From Haloglycomyces albus DSM 45210 (lineage in GTDB: Bacteria > Actinomycetota > Actinomycetes > Mycobacteriales > Micromonosporaceae), in NCBI RefSeq assembly GCF_000527155.1, contig NZ_AZUQ01000001.1:545891-609890 (forward strand): DNA of 64,000 nt. Direction: 5' to 3'. Positions 28,056-36,527 of this stretch are shown here, piece after piece; the stretch's first letter is position 1, and the number at the start of each line of letters is the position of its first letter. The notes beneath the pieces were generated by a model. That model was given only the letters and a program-made list of their open reading frames with translations, did not search any database and had not been told where the DNA came from. Position numbers and translations under genes: made by a program.

Positions 28056-28595
28056 GTGCGCACCGAATCCGACTTTATTGACCTTTACGAGGATCACTAT
28101 TCGGATCTGGCCGGTCAAGTATCCGCGTATTTGGGCGATGCCAGTGAAGCGCAGGACATGGTGCAGGAGGCGTTCCTCCGCGCGTGGCAGCGATGGGACC
28201 GGATCGGGGTTTACGACCAGCCCTTGGCGTGGGTTCGCCGCGTGGCCTGGAACCTCGCCACCAACCGCCACCGCCGCAATCAGGTGGCCCGTCGATTTCT
28301 CTTGAAACAACGTGATCCCGAAGGCGTTCCGGCCGTCAATCCCGATCACATCGCCCTTCACGAAGCTCTCCAGAAGGTCGGTGCCCGGCAACGGAAAGCC
28401 ATCGTCATGCATTACATGGGCGACATGTCGGTCGCCGATATAGCCGAGGTGTGCGGCGTCAGAGCCGGAACGGTGAAGTCATGGCTGCATCGGGGACGAA
28501 AAGAACTGGCGGGACTCCTAGGCGACGATCCGAGACCACCGGCCGATAAAACACCGACAAGACAACGGACGTTTGAAGGGGGGAACCACTCATGA
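28056..28595 (+). CDS. SigE-family ECF-type sigma factor
   Basis: 179 aa from GTG 28056 (GGAG 5 nt upstream). Region 2 contains DFIDLYEDHYSDLAGQV and the helix QDMVQEAFLRAWQRW; region 4 is an HTH with VADIAEVCGVRAGTVKSWLHRGRKEL. The spacing and the short linker are those of the actinobacterial SigE-like (SACE_RS) sigma subgroup. It redirects RNA polymerase. It overlaps the next gene, a membrane protein with a cytoplasmic N-terminus, by ATGA, suggesting a sigma/anti-sigma pair. Confidence 0.88.
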   Translation: MRTESDFIDLYEDHYSDLAGQVSAYLGDASEAQDMVQEAFLRAWQRWDRIGVYDQPLAWVRRVAWNLATNRHRRNQVARRFLLKQRDPEGVPAVNPDHIALHEALQKVGARQRKAIVMHYMGDMSVADIAEVCGVRAGTVKSWLHRGRKELAGLLGDDPRPPADKTPTRQRTFEGGNHS

Positions 28596-29416
28596 ACGAA
28601 AATGAAGTCCACGACGACCGGATCCGTGAGGCGTTCCAGTCGTATCGTGACGAGACTGCGAGGTTCTTCCCCACCCCCGATGTCAACGACATCCTCTATG
28701 CCGCTCCCAATCAGCGCCGACGCCGCATCGTGTCCATCAGTGCCGCGCTCGGTACGGCCGGGTTGGTGACCGCGGGCAGTTTCGCCGTCGCCCAGACGGT
28801 GGGAGAACCGGAGGAGGTCGCCGACACCCCACCGGTGGTCGAAAACTCTGAAACCACCACTCCCAGCGAAGAGCCCCTGTGGCCGCCGGACAACGAAGAG
28901 CCCAACGCCGAGATGACCGAGGAGCCGGGCACCGAACCCACTACCGACGTCGATACCGACGTCCTCACTCTGAACGGCTGGCCGCAACCCGGATGCGAGG
29001 GCGGCGAACTGCCGTTCGACGCGGAGAACGGTGCCATCGCCGCCGAATCCGAGGCGAACTGGGCGGTACGGGAGTCCACCTACCTCGATGTCACCGGCGA
29101 CGGCAACGCCGATCGCCTTATGACACTGTCGTGTAACGGGCAGCAGGCGGTCGGCCTGTTCAGCAACGGTTCCTCCCCCCAACAACGGGCGTGGGCGTGG
29201 CAGGGAGCCGAGGGAACCGCGGTCGAAGACGTCGCCGTCGACGACGCACACCTCACCATCGACGTCCGTAACGGTGATGATCTCCACACTGTGACTCTGG
29301 CGTGGGACGGTTCGGCCTTTCAACCGGTGGAACCCGGCGATGAAGAGGACGACGACCCCTCCACCGACGAACCGAGCGACGATCCGTCCTCCACACCCGA
29401 CGAACCGGACGAGTAA
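28592..29416 (+). CDS. Membrane-anchored partner of SigE-like factor
   Basis: 274 aa. The N-terminus (about 45 residues, cytoplasmic) is charged. One membrane segment follows at about 48-66, then an acidic Pro/Thr/Glu linker and an extracytoplasmic domain with C-G-E-L and an LDVTGDGNADRL calcium-loop/FG-GAP-like motif. The acidic tail is DEEDDDPSTDEPSDD. The ATGA overlap with the sigma gene and the topology fit an anti-sigma or signal-sensing partner. It lacks an obvious zinc-binding HxxxCxxC anti-sigma motif, so the role is inferred. Confidence 0.7.
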   Translation: MNENEVHDDRIREAFQSYRDETARFFPTPDVNDILYAAPNQRRRRIVSISAALGTAGLVTAGSFAVAQTVGEPEEVADTPPVVENSETTTPSEEPLWPPDNEEPNAEMTEEPGTEPTTDVDTDVLTLNGWPQPGCEGGELPFDAENGAIAAESEANWAVRESTYLDVTGDGNADRLMTLSCNGQQAVGLFSNGSSPQQRAWAWQGAEGTAVEDVAVDDAHLTIDVRNGDDLHTVTLAWDGSAFQPVEPGDEEDDDPSTDEPSDDPSSTPDEPDE

Positions 29417-29672
29417 GTTCCCTGATCACGCCAGAGATGCGGCCATGACCAGAGCATTCCCACGGAACGGAATTCAGCGTCCCACAATGAAGGAATGCCC
29501 TATGTGTTCACTGGGTCACACCTTCACGCCGGTTATTCTTGGTGAATTGCGTGCCAATCGCAACGCCGGTACTGGGCAGGACGTCCACGACGACGTAGCA
29601 TCGCAATAACGTAATAATCATGTTGTAAAAATCGGCGTCACTGTGGCGCTTTACCCGCTTAAGGAGCCTTTG

Positions 29673-31526
29673 GTGAATACCGTCCGGCAGCTCGACCGGG
29701 TCGTCATCCGCTTTGCAGGGGACTCTGGTGACGGGATGCAGTTGACAGGCGATCGCTTCACTGCCGAAACCGCCAAACTAGGCAACGACCTTTCCACCCT
29801 CCCTAACTATCCTGCCGAAATCCGGGCTCCAGCCGGAACCCTTCCCGGCGTGTCGAGTTTCCAAATCCACTTCGCCGACACCGACATTCTCACGCCCGGC
29901 GACACCCCCGAAGTCCTCGTCGCCATGAACCCCGCGGCCCTCAAGGCCAACCTGGGCGACCTCAAACCCGGCGGCATCATCGTCGTCAATTCCGATGAGT
30001 TCGGACGCCGGAACCTCACCAAGGTCGGCTACGAATCCAACCCCCTCGAGGATGGCAGCCTCGAGTCCTATCAACTCCATGAGGTTCCCCTAACCTCACT
30101 CACCATCGCCGCGCTCGACGAATTCGAGATCGGTAAAAAGGACGCCGCTCGCTCCAAGAACATGTTCGCTCTCGGTCTGGTTTCGTGGATGTACTCCCGT
30201 TCCACCGAGGTGACGGAAGAATTCCTCCGTAAGAAGTTCTCCGCCAAGCCCGACATCGCCGAAGCCAACATCGCGGCCCTGCGGTCGGGATGGAATTACG
30301 GGGAGACGGCCGAAGCCTTCGCCGTACGCTACGAAGTGCCGCCGGCAACGCTGCGACCGGGGACCTACCGCAACATCACGGGTAACACCGCGTTGGCGTG
30401 GGGCGTCGTCGCCTCGGGCATAGCGACCGACCTACCGGTGTTCCTGGGGGCCTATCCCATCACTCCCGCTTCGGACGTGCTTCACGAGCTGTCCAAGCAC
30501 AAACGCTTCGGGGTCACCACCGCGCAGATGGAAGACGAGATCGCCGCCGCCGGAGCCGCACTGGGCGCTTCCTGGGGCGGGGCGCTCGGAATGACGACCT
30601 CCTCGGGCCCCGGGGTGGCGTTGAAATCCGAGACGGTCTCGCTGGCGGTGTCATTGGAGCTGCCCTTGGTGGTCATCGACGTGCAGCGCGCCGGCCCCAG
30701 CACGGGAATGCCGACCAAGACCGAACAGGCCGACCTGCTGATGGCCTTCAACGGCCGCCACGGCGAGGCCCCGGTCGCCATCGTCGCTCCGCAATCGCCC
30801 TCGGACTGCTACAACGCGGCCTTGGAGGCGACTCGGATCGCCGTCACCTACCGCACTCCGGTCATGCTTCTGTCGGACGGCTACCTGGCCAACGGTTCCG
30901 AACCGTGGAACCTCCCCGACCTGAACGACCTCCCCGACCTCACCGTCGCCTTCGCCGACGAGCCCAACGCCGTCGACGACAAGGGCGAACCGGTCTTCCT
31001 TCCCTTCCAACGGGACCCCGAGACCCTCGCCCGCCCCTGGGCCATTCCGGGTACCAAGGGTCTGGAACACCGCGTCGGGGGAATCGAAAAGGCCGACGGC
31101 ACCGGAAACATATCCTACGACCCGGCCAACCACGACCACATGGTCCGCACCCGGGCGGCCAAGATCGCCGGAATCGACGTCCCCGACCTCGAGGTCGACG
31201 ATCCCGACAACGCCGACGTTCTCGTGCTCGGGTGGGGATCGACCTGGGGACCGATCGGAGCGGCCGTACGCAGCCTGCGCAATGACGGTCTCCCGATCGC
31301 TCGCGCCCACCTGAGGTACCTCAATCCCATGCCCGCCAATACCGAGAAGGTCCTCCGCGGTTACCGCAAGGTCATCGTTCCCGAAATGAACCTCGGTCAG
31401 CTGTCGTTCCTCCTGCGGGGAATGTTCAGCGATGTGGACGTTGTCGGATACAACCAGGTGCGCGGACTTCCGTTCACCTCGACCGAACTGGTAGATGCGT
31501 TTAAAGAGGTAATCAGCAATGACTGA
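29673..31526 (+). CDS. korA: 2-oxoglutarate:ferredoxin oxidoreductase alpha subunit
   Basis: 617 aa from GTG 29673, with AAGGAG 7 nt upstream. The gamma domain comes first (RFAGDSGDGMQLTG, then APAGTLPGVSSFQIHF). The alpha domain follows (GAYPITPASDVLHEL, TTSSGPGVALKSE, QRAGPSTGMPTKTEQADL). This gamma-alpha fusion is the KorA arrangement of actinobacterial CoA-dependent 2-oxoacid:ferredoxin oxidoreductases. It oxidises 2-oxoglutarate to succinyl-CoA while reducing ferredoxin. It overlaps korB by 8 bp. Confidence 0.95.
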   Translation: MNTVRQLDRVVIRFAGDSGDGMQLTGDRFTAETAKLGNDLSTLPNYPAEIRAPAGTLPGVSSFQIHFADTDILTPGDTPEVLVAMNPAALKANLGDLKPGGIIVVNSDEFGRRNLTKVGYESNPLEDGSLESYQLHEVPLTSLTIAALDEFEIGKKDAARSKNMFALGLVSWMYSRSTEVTEEFLRKKFSAKPDIAEANIAALRSGWNYGETAEAFAVRYEVPPATLRPGTYRNITGNTALAWGVVASGIATDLPVFLGAYPITPASDVLHELSKHKRFGVTTAQMEDEIAAAGAALGASWGGALGMTTSSGPGVALKSETVSLAVSLELPLVVIDVQRAGPSTGMPTKTEQADLLMAFNGRHGEAPVAIVAPQSPSDCYNAALEATRIAVTYRTPVMLLSDGYLANGSEPWNLPDLNDLPDLTVAFADEPNAVDDKGEPVFLPFQRDPETLARPWAIPGTKGLEHRVGGIEKADGTGNISYDPANHDHMVRTRAAKIAGIDVPDLEVDDPDNADVLVLGWGSTWGPIGAAVRSLRNDGLPIARAHLRYLNPMPANTEKVLRGYRKVIVPEMNLGQLSFLLRGMFSDVDVVGYNQVRGLPFTSTELVDAFKEVISND

Positions 31527-32544
31527 ACCGGTAAGCCTGACGACCAAACCTCAATTGAAGGCCAAAGACTTCAAATCCGATCAGGAAGTCCGTTGGTGCC
31601 CCGGTTGTGGTGACTACGCCATCCTCGCCGCCATGCAGTCGTTCCTTCCCGAACTGGGCATCCCGCGAGAGGACATCGCCTTCATCTCGGGTATCGGCTG
31701 CTCGTCGCGGTTCCCCTACTACCTCAACACGTATGGGATGCACTCCATCCACGGGCGAGCGCCGTCGATCGCGACGGGCTTGGCCGCCAGCCGACCCGAC
31801 CTCTCCACCTGGGTGATCACCGGAGACGGTGACGCGCTGTCGATCGGTGGCAATCACCTGATTCACGCCCTGCGGCGCAATGTGAACTTCAAGATCCTGC
31901 TGTTCAACAACCGCATCTACGGTTTGACGAAGGGCCAGTACTCCCCGACGTCGGAATCGGGCAAGCTCACCAAGTCGTCTCCCGTCGGTTCCGTGGACGC
32001 GCCGTTCAACCCGCTCTCACTGGCGCTGGGGGCGGAAGCCACGTTTGTGGCCCGGACCTTGGATTCCGACCGGGCACACATGAAGTCGGTACTGAAAGCG
32101 GCGGCAGAGCACGAAGGCAGCGCTTTCGTCGAGATCTATCAGAACTGCCCGATCTTCAACGACGGCGCCTTCGAGACTCTCAAAAACCCGCAGACGCGCG
32201 ACGAGTCGCTGATCCGCCTCGACGACGGCAAGCCGATTGTTTTCGGCGACAAGGCCGTAGCGCGGGCAGGATACGGTCTCGAGGTCGTGAACTATTCCGA
32301 CGTCTCCGAGGACGACATCGTAGTCCACCGCGAAGACATTCCCGACTCCGCCTATGCCTATTCGCTGTCGCGGCTGTCGGGGTCCTCGCTCGACCACACG
32401 CCCATCGGGGTATTCCGCAGTGTGGAGCGCCCCACTTACGATCAGCTGGTGCGTCAGCAGGTCGATGAGGCCTCGGCGGACGTCGATAAGCGTGCCGCTC
32501 TCGACCAGCTGATGCATTCGGGCGACACCTGGACGGTTCTTTAA
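31519..32544 (+). CDS. korB: 2-oxoglutarate:ferredoxin oxidoreductase beta subunit
   Basis: 341 aa. The TPP-binding domain has WCPGCGDYAIL at about residues 27-37 (Fe-S and TPP ligands), the Gly-rich SGIGCSSRFPYY, and the metal-binding GDGDALSIGGNH. No ferredoxin-type 4Fe-4S insert is present, as expected for KorB. With KorA it links 2-oxoglutarate oxidation to ferredoxin, an oxygen-tolerant alternative to 2-oxoglutarate dehydrogenase in actinobacteria. The ATG lies within the korA tail. Confidence 0.95.
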   Translation: MTEPVSLTTKPQLKAKDFKSDQEVRWCPGCGDYAILAAMQSFLPELGIPREDIAFISGIGCSSRFPYYLNTYGMHSIHGRAPSIATGLAASRPDLSTWVITGDGDALSIGGNHLIHALRRNVNFKILLFNNRIYGLTKGQYSPTSESGKLTKSSPVGSVDAPFNPLSLALGAEATFVARTLDSDRAHMKSVLKAAAEHEGSAFVEIYQNCPIFNDGAFETLKNPQTRDESLIRLDDGKPIVFGDKAVARAGYGLEVVNYSDVSEDDIVVHREDIPDSAYAYSLSRLSGSSLDHTPIGVFRSVERPTYDQLVRQQVDEASADVDKRAALDQLMHSGDTWTVL

Positions 32545-32858
32545 GCGGTCCGACCGTTGCCGTCGTTTTCCCGGGCACGGCGACACTACGATCCGGCATC
32601 GTCGAGTGGGAACCACGGTCAACGACCGCCCACCCGGCGATGCCGGAGTCATTGACGTTCACCTGCGCCGAGTTACGGGGCTCCGCGAACTTCGCCTGCC
32701 GTCACGGAGATGGAGTGGGCGCCGGAAGGTCCGGAGAACGTGGCACGGGAAGCCGTTCAGCGCGTTTTCGCGATGATTATCGGCCGCCATCGCGCAATGG
32801 AAGCTTACGACGTGTCCCGGTTTCATTTACGCAGCCTTGCTTTGGCACTATTACAGTC
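32545..32858 (+). other. korB-to-holin-like intergenic region
   Basis: 314 bp with no supported gene. It holds the nested hairpin at 32592-32647 and the upstream region of the small membrane protein gene. I see nothing else. Confidence 0.5.
32592..32647 (+). terminator. Nested hairpin downstream of korB
   Basis: Three stacked stems share one axis. TCCGGCATCG (32592-32601) pairs with CGATGCCGGA (32638-32647). Inside it GTGGG pairs with CCCAC, and inside that CGGTC-AAC-GACCG. It begins 47 bp past the korB stop. No T-run follows; it probably terminates the korAB transcript. Confidence 0.65.
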
Positions 32859-33248
32859 ATGAAGATTCTCTCCAAAATAGCGGTCACCGCCATCGCGGTC
32901 GCCATTGTGGCCTGGTTGTTGCCGGGAATCGATCTGGAACTCACCGACGCCTCGCTCGTGGAAAAGATCCTCACCGTCGCCGTCATCGGTGCGATATTCG
33001 GGGTCGTCAACTCGGTTCTGAAGCCGCTGATCAAAATCGTGGGCTGTGGTTTCTACGTGTTGACCCTCGGGTTGATCTCGCTTCTGGTCAACGGTCTTCT
33101 CCTCATGTTGACCGCCTGGATAGCGGGCGAACTGAATCTGCCCTTCGAGGTGGACGGTATCGGGTCGGGGATCCTCGGCGCTCTCCTGATCGGCGTCATC
33201 TCCTGGGTCATCAACCTTCTGCTCCCCGACTCCGTCTCCGGAGATTAA
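32859..33248 (+). CDS. Phage-holin-family (PF04020-type) membrane protein
   Basis: 129 aa from ATG 32859 (MKILSKIAVTAIAVAIVAWL). Four hydrophobic helices carry the conserved IFGVVNSVLKPLIKI between helices 1 and 2. It belongs to the widespread YvlD-like family of unknown function, named after phage holins but usually chromosomal. It is a stand-alone gene, followed by the convergent IclR regulator. Confidence 0.8.
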   Translation: MKILSKIAVTAIAVAIVAWLLPGIDLELTDASLVEKILTVAVIGAIFGVVNSVLKPLIKIVGCGFYVLTLGLISLLVNGLLLMLTAWIAGELNLPFEVDGIGSGILGALLIGVISWVINLLLPDSVSGD

Positions 33249-33371
33249 CGAGGCTTGCGAAGGCGAGTGGAGGTGCGGCCGGGCACCTACGTTCCGGGGC
33301 ATCAGGTCGTTCTCCGCGGCTCTCGTGCCGTCCGGTCACCGGACTGGGGCGCGGGGGCCGCGGTCGATCGG

Positions 33372-34154
33372 TCAGCGGCCCACGAAAACCGACATTTCCC
33401 GTGCCGCTCGCGTCAGTCGCTTGGTGATCAGCGGTTTCCATCGGCTCATGTGTTCGGTGGGGACGGCGGTCGCGATCGAAATCGGGTTGCGCTGCTGATA
33501 CAGCGAGGGAACCAAGACCGCCGCACAGGAGATATCGGGCCGGTACTGTTCCATTTCGAGGTACACGCCGCGATTGCTCGACACCCGTAGGTCGTAGTCA
33601 AGATGCGGGTAATCGGTCACGGTGTTTCGGGTGAACGGACGCATGCCGTATTCGCCGACGTAGTTGAGTCGTTTTTCCTCCGGCAAGGTGGCCAGTAGGG
33701 CTTTGCCGAATGCGGTCGCGTGTGCGCCCTCGTCAAAGCCGACCACCAAATCCTCCACATGTGGACTGCGTTTACCTTCGATGACGTCAACCAGCGTGAC
33801 CTTTTCATCGATCATCGAAGCGAGGAAGACCGAGTATCCGGTTTCCGAGACCAAGCGATTGACCAGGCCGTTAATGTCACCCGGCCCCGACAGCGATCGG
33901 GTCAAATCGGAATACCGCTGAGTCACTTGGGTGCCCAGCATGAAACGACCGTCTTCGCCGTGCATGACGTATCGTTCCTTCACCATCGTGCGGAGCAGGT
34001 TGTAGGCGGTGGCTCTCCCCAGCTTGAACTCATGCGCCACTCGTTGTGCTGAAACTCCGTTCGGGTGGCGTCCGATGAATTCCATGATGCGCAGAGCGCG
34101 CTGTACGCTTTGAATGGTTCCGCCGGCACCACCTGGTTTCTTACTGTCCCCCAT
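33372..34154 (-). CDS. IclR-family transcriptional regulator
   Basis: 260 aa. The N-terminal winged helix (about 15-75) contains SVQRALRIMEFIGRHPNGVSAQRVAHEFKLGRATAYNLLRTM. The C-terminal IclR effector domain contains HATAFGKALLATLPEEKRLNYVG and the segment DISCAAVLVPSL near residue 215. It likely binds a small carboxylic ligand and may autoregulate. A GTGAACG...TCACGTTCAC dyad 150 bp upstream is a possible target. No adjacent catabolic operon identifies its ligand. Confidence 0.9.
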   Translation of the reverse strand: MGDSKKPGGAGGTIQSVQRALRIMEFIGRHPNGVSAQRVAHEFKLGRATAYNLLRTMVKERYVMHGEDGRFMLGTQVTQRYSDLTRSLSGPGDINGLVNRLVSETGYSVFLASMIDEKVTLVDVIEGKRSPHVEDLVVGFDEGAHATAFGKALLATLPEEKRLNYVGEYGMRPFTRNTVTDYPHLDYDLRVSSNRGVYLEMEQYRPDISCAAVLVPSLYQQRNPISIATAVPTEHMSRWKPLITKRLTRAAREMSVFVGR

Positions 34155-34303
34155 GTAAGTACACGTCCTTTTAGCCTTATAGGTTGCGCGCCGTTGGCAA
34201 TGGTCGGCTGCCCCACCGCAGCTGGAAACTCGTTCTACGGCGTCTAACTATATAAACAACTCCGGTTTGTGTTGTCCGTGAGACGGGTGCACCATAGATA
34301 TCA

Positions 34304-34336
34304 GTGAACGCGTGACTGCAATTCAATCACGTTCAC
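34304..34336. promoter_or_regulatory. GTGAACG-C-GTGA...TCACGTTCAC dyad
   Basis: Ten-bp arms with a one-base bulge around an 11-nt centre, 150 bp upstream of the IclR gene and at the start of the hairpin cluster. It could be an operator or the first stem of a structured transcript. Confidence 0.4.
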
Positions 34337-34391
34337 ACCGATCAACTCAACTCACATGGTTCGACCTCCCACCTGGTCGTTCCTCCAAGGG

Positions 34392-34526
34392 AGTTGGTTT
34401 CCGTTTCTGCGAGTGTCGGTTCAGCAGAGGCGGAAACCAACTTTTCCCATAGAGCTGTGGTGGTGGCTCCGAGTCCCCACCCATATCGCATTCCACCACC
34501 ACAGCTCATCTCCCGCATTCGCGGGA
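34392..34526 (+). ncRNA. Candidate structured RNA (three consecutive hairpins)
   Basis: Hairpin I: AGTTGGTTTCCGTTTCTGC (34392-34410) pairs with GCAGAGGCGGAAACCAACT (34424-34442). On the + strand its two non-Watson-Crick positions are U-G wobbles; on the - strand they would be A-C mismatches. Hairpin II: GAGCTGTGGTGGTGG (34452-34466) pairs perfectly with CCACCACCACAGCTC (34493-34507). Hairpin III: TCCCGC (34511-34516) pairs with GCGGGA (34521-34526). TTTTCCC follows hairpin I. No known RNA family was recognised, and promoter and ends are unknown. The wobble bias points to a + strand transcript. Confidence 0.4.
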
Positions 34527-34917
34527 TCTCTCCCTTTGCCGGGGAAAGTCCAATTTCAGCCGCGGTCGTCCACGGTACGGGTCGAAGGGGCACGTTCCCC
34601 AATCACCGGTCACTACACGACAACAGTCAATGTGGTTAAGAGGACACTATACAGGAACGAATCCCCGTAAACCAGCCCTGAGCGGCCTCCTCCCCCCATG
34701 TCCACAGACATTGGTCCACGGTGCCCGGCTCCCGACCGACCTTGATCCGGCCGCTTGCGGATAACGGGAGTTTCCACAGCGCTCGGGCACCTCGCACCCA
34801 CCGGTACATGTCTTGATGCGAATTTCCCTCTGTTGGCTGAACCGGGGCCTTATCACCGACCTCCCTGAATCGCTGATGCGTTACGACATGCGCGCGAACA
34901 CAGGTTAAGGTAGGGGG

Positions 34918-35913
34918 GTGGCAACCACGGAGCAAGCCCAGAACACACCCATGTTCACCGACCCCGAGTTCGCGCAATCGGTGAGCGCCGCGCTGAGCGA
35001 CATCGAAGACGGCCTTCTACGCGCGGTGGACACCGAACATCCGCTACTCCGCGAGACCGGTGCGCACCTCATCAACGCGGGTGGTAAGCGATTCCGCCCC
35101 CTTCTGACCCTGACCGCCGCGCAGCTGGGAGACCCGGAGGCCCCCGGCGTTCACGACGCCGCCGTCGCCCTCGAACTCACTCACCTCGCCACGCTTTACC
35201 ACGATGACGTCATGGACGAGGCCAGCAAACGACGCGGGGGTCCAAGCGCCAATCAACGTTGGACGAATTCCGTGGCGATCCTGACCGGCGACCACCTGTT
35301 CAGCTTGGCCGCACAGATCATGGCCACGTTGGGGCCACGCGCGGTGCGCTACCAAGCCGAAACCTTTGCCCGACTGGTTCGTGGCCAGATCAATGAGACG
35401 ATCCCGCAGCCGGACGCCACCAACCCCATCGACTGGCACCTGGATATTCTGGCCGAAAAGACCGGTTCGCTCATCGCCTGCTGTGCGCATTTCGGGGCCT
35501 GGCTGTCGGGAGCCCCCGAGTCGCAGGTCAAAACGGTCGGATCCTTCGGCGAAACGGTCGGAGTGGCCTTTCAGATCGCCGACGACATCATCGACGTCTC
35601 CTCCGACAACTCCGGTAAGACTCCGGGAACCGACCTTATGGAAGGGATACCGACCCTGCCGGTGCTGTACGCCCTGCAAGGCACCGACCCGCACGAGGCC
35701 CGCCTGCGCGAACTGGTGTCCAAACCCGTCGCCGCACAGGACTTGGACGAGGCGCTGTCGTTGCTTCGCCGTTCGGAAGGTCTGCGACAGGCCCGCAAGA
35801 CCCTGGACGGATATCTGAACCGAGCACGGGAGCTGGCCGATTCGCTTCCGAAGGGGCACACGCAACGTGCATTCTGGGACATCTGCGATTACATGGCCGA
35901 CCGCCAGACGTGA
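34918..35913 (+). CDS. Trans-polyprenyl diphosphate synthase
   Basis: 331 aa from a GTG with AGGTAGGGGG just upstream. The first Asp-rich motif DDVMD is at residues 96-100 and the second, DDIID, at about 222-226; GGKRFRP binds IPP. These all-alpha enzymes extend an allylic diphosphate with IPP. Its neighbours (nuo operon, MenJ-like reductase) indicate that the chain is the menaquinone side chain, probably C40-C45. Chain length cannot be set from motifs alone. Confidence 0.9.
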   Translation: MATTEQAQNTPMFTDPEFAQSVSAALSDIEDGLLRAVDTEHPLLRETGAHLINAGGKRFRPLLTLTAAQLGDPEAPGVHDAAVALELTHLATLYHDDVMDEASKRRGGPSANQRWTNSVAILTGDHLFSLAAQIMATLGPRAVRYQAETFARLVRGQINETIPQPDATNPIDWHLDILAEKTGSLIACCAHFGAWLSGAPESQVKTVGSFGETVGVAFQIADDIIDVSSDNSGKTPGTDLMEGIPTLPVLYALQGTDPHEARLRELVSKPVAAQDLDEALSLLRRSEGLRQARKTLDGYLNRARELADSLPKGHTQRAFWDICDYMADRQT

Positions 35914-36015
35914 TCGATTACCGTTCCCGACCTCCGGCCATCTCGGTACCACCCGGGGATGTCCGGCCTCATTACACTGAATTGGAAACAATTCGCAGTG
36001 AGAAAGGGCGTTGAC

Positions 36016-36480
36016 GTGCGCGTACGATACCGCCGTTCCTGGGCATGGCTCTTCATCGGGCTCGGTGTCTTCTCCGCAGTATGGGTGACGTGGCTGATGT
36101 TTACGACGCTGGAAAACATTCTTGTCGTACAGTTGTTCGTTTCCGTCATACCCGTCGTGGTCGGCATACTCATGCTGAACCGCCCGTACTTTTATTACCA
36201 TCCGCACGACAACCAGATCATCATGGCCGGTCTCGGGTTCGTAGCGTATAAATACCCGCAGTTGACCTGTCGATGTCAGCGCCTCGACATCGTCAACGGA
36301 CGCATCGTGTTGGTATACCTCGACGGTGAGGTTGAGAAGACACCGATTGCGAGTACCATGGCCAATCCGGAGGACTTCAAGCGATTTACCGATCAACTGG
36401 GCCGCAAACAAAACGCGGAGAACGCCGACTACCGGTCCCACGACCGGTGGATAGAGCGGGTTGTCGGCAACGATGGCTGA
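36016..36480 (+). CDS. Small membrane protein of unknown function
   Basis: About 154 aa from GTG 36016, chosen for the GAAAGGG 7 nt upstream; an ATG at 35959 is also in frame. Two membrane segments (WAWLFIGLGVFSAVWVTWLM and VVQLFVSVIPVVVGILML) precede a cytoplasmic beta-rich part, resembling PH-like membrane proteins. It lies 102 bp after the polyprenyl synthase and 47 bp before the TPR gene on the same strand. Confidence 0.65.
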   Translation: MRVRYRRSWAWLFIGLGVFSAVWVTWLMFTTLENILVVQLFVSVIPVVVGILMLNRPYFYYHPHDNQIIMAGLGFVAYKYPQLTCRCQRLDIVNGRIVLVYLDGEVEKTPIASTMANPEDFKRFTDQLGRKQNAENADYRSHDRWIERVVGNDG

Positions 36481-36527
36481 ATTCCGGCCCCCAATCGCCG
36501 CTACCCCAGCCGTTTTGAGGAAACAGC

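Larger units (their letters stand above)
34155..34917 (+). other. 763-bp gene-free region rich in hairpins
   Basis: No supported ORF. Its middle (34304-34526) is packed with dyads described separately. 34527-34917 shows a lower density of structure and ends in the ribosome site of the polyprenyl synthase (AAGGTAGGGGG before GTG 34918). 34155-34260 contains the IclR gene's promoter area (CTATAA on the - strand). Confidence 0.6.

Noticed and set aside
29444-29608. 54-aa ORF between the sigma partner gene and korA
   Set aside because: No ribosome site, no signal or conserved motif; it lies across a weak inverted repeat (GCATTCC...GGAATGC).
34392-34526. Known structured RNA such as RNase P, tmRNA or a cobalamin riboswitch
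   Set aside because: Only a short GGGGAAAGTCC-like match to RNase P was seen nearby; the other conserved blocks of these families are missing.
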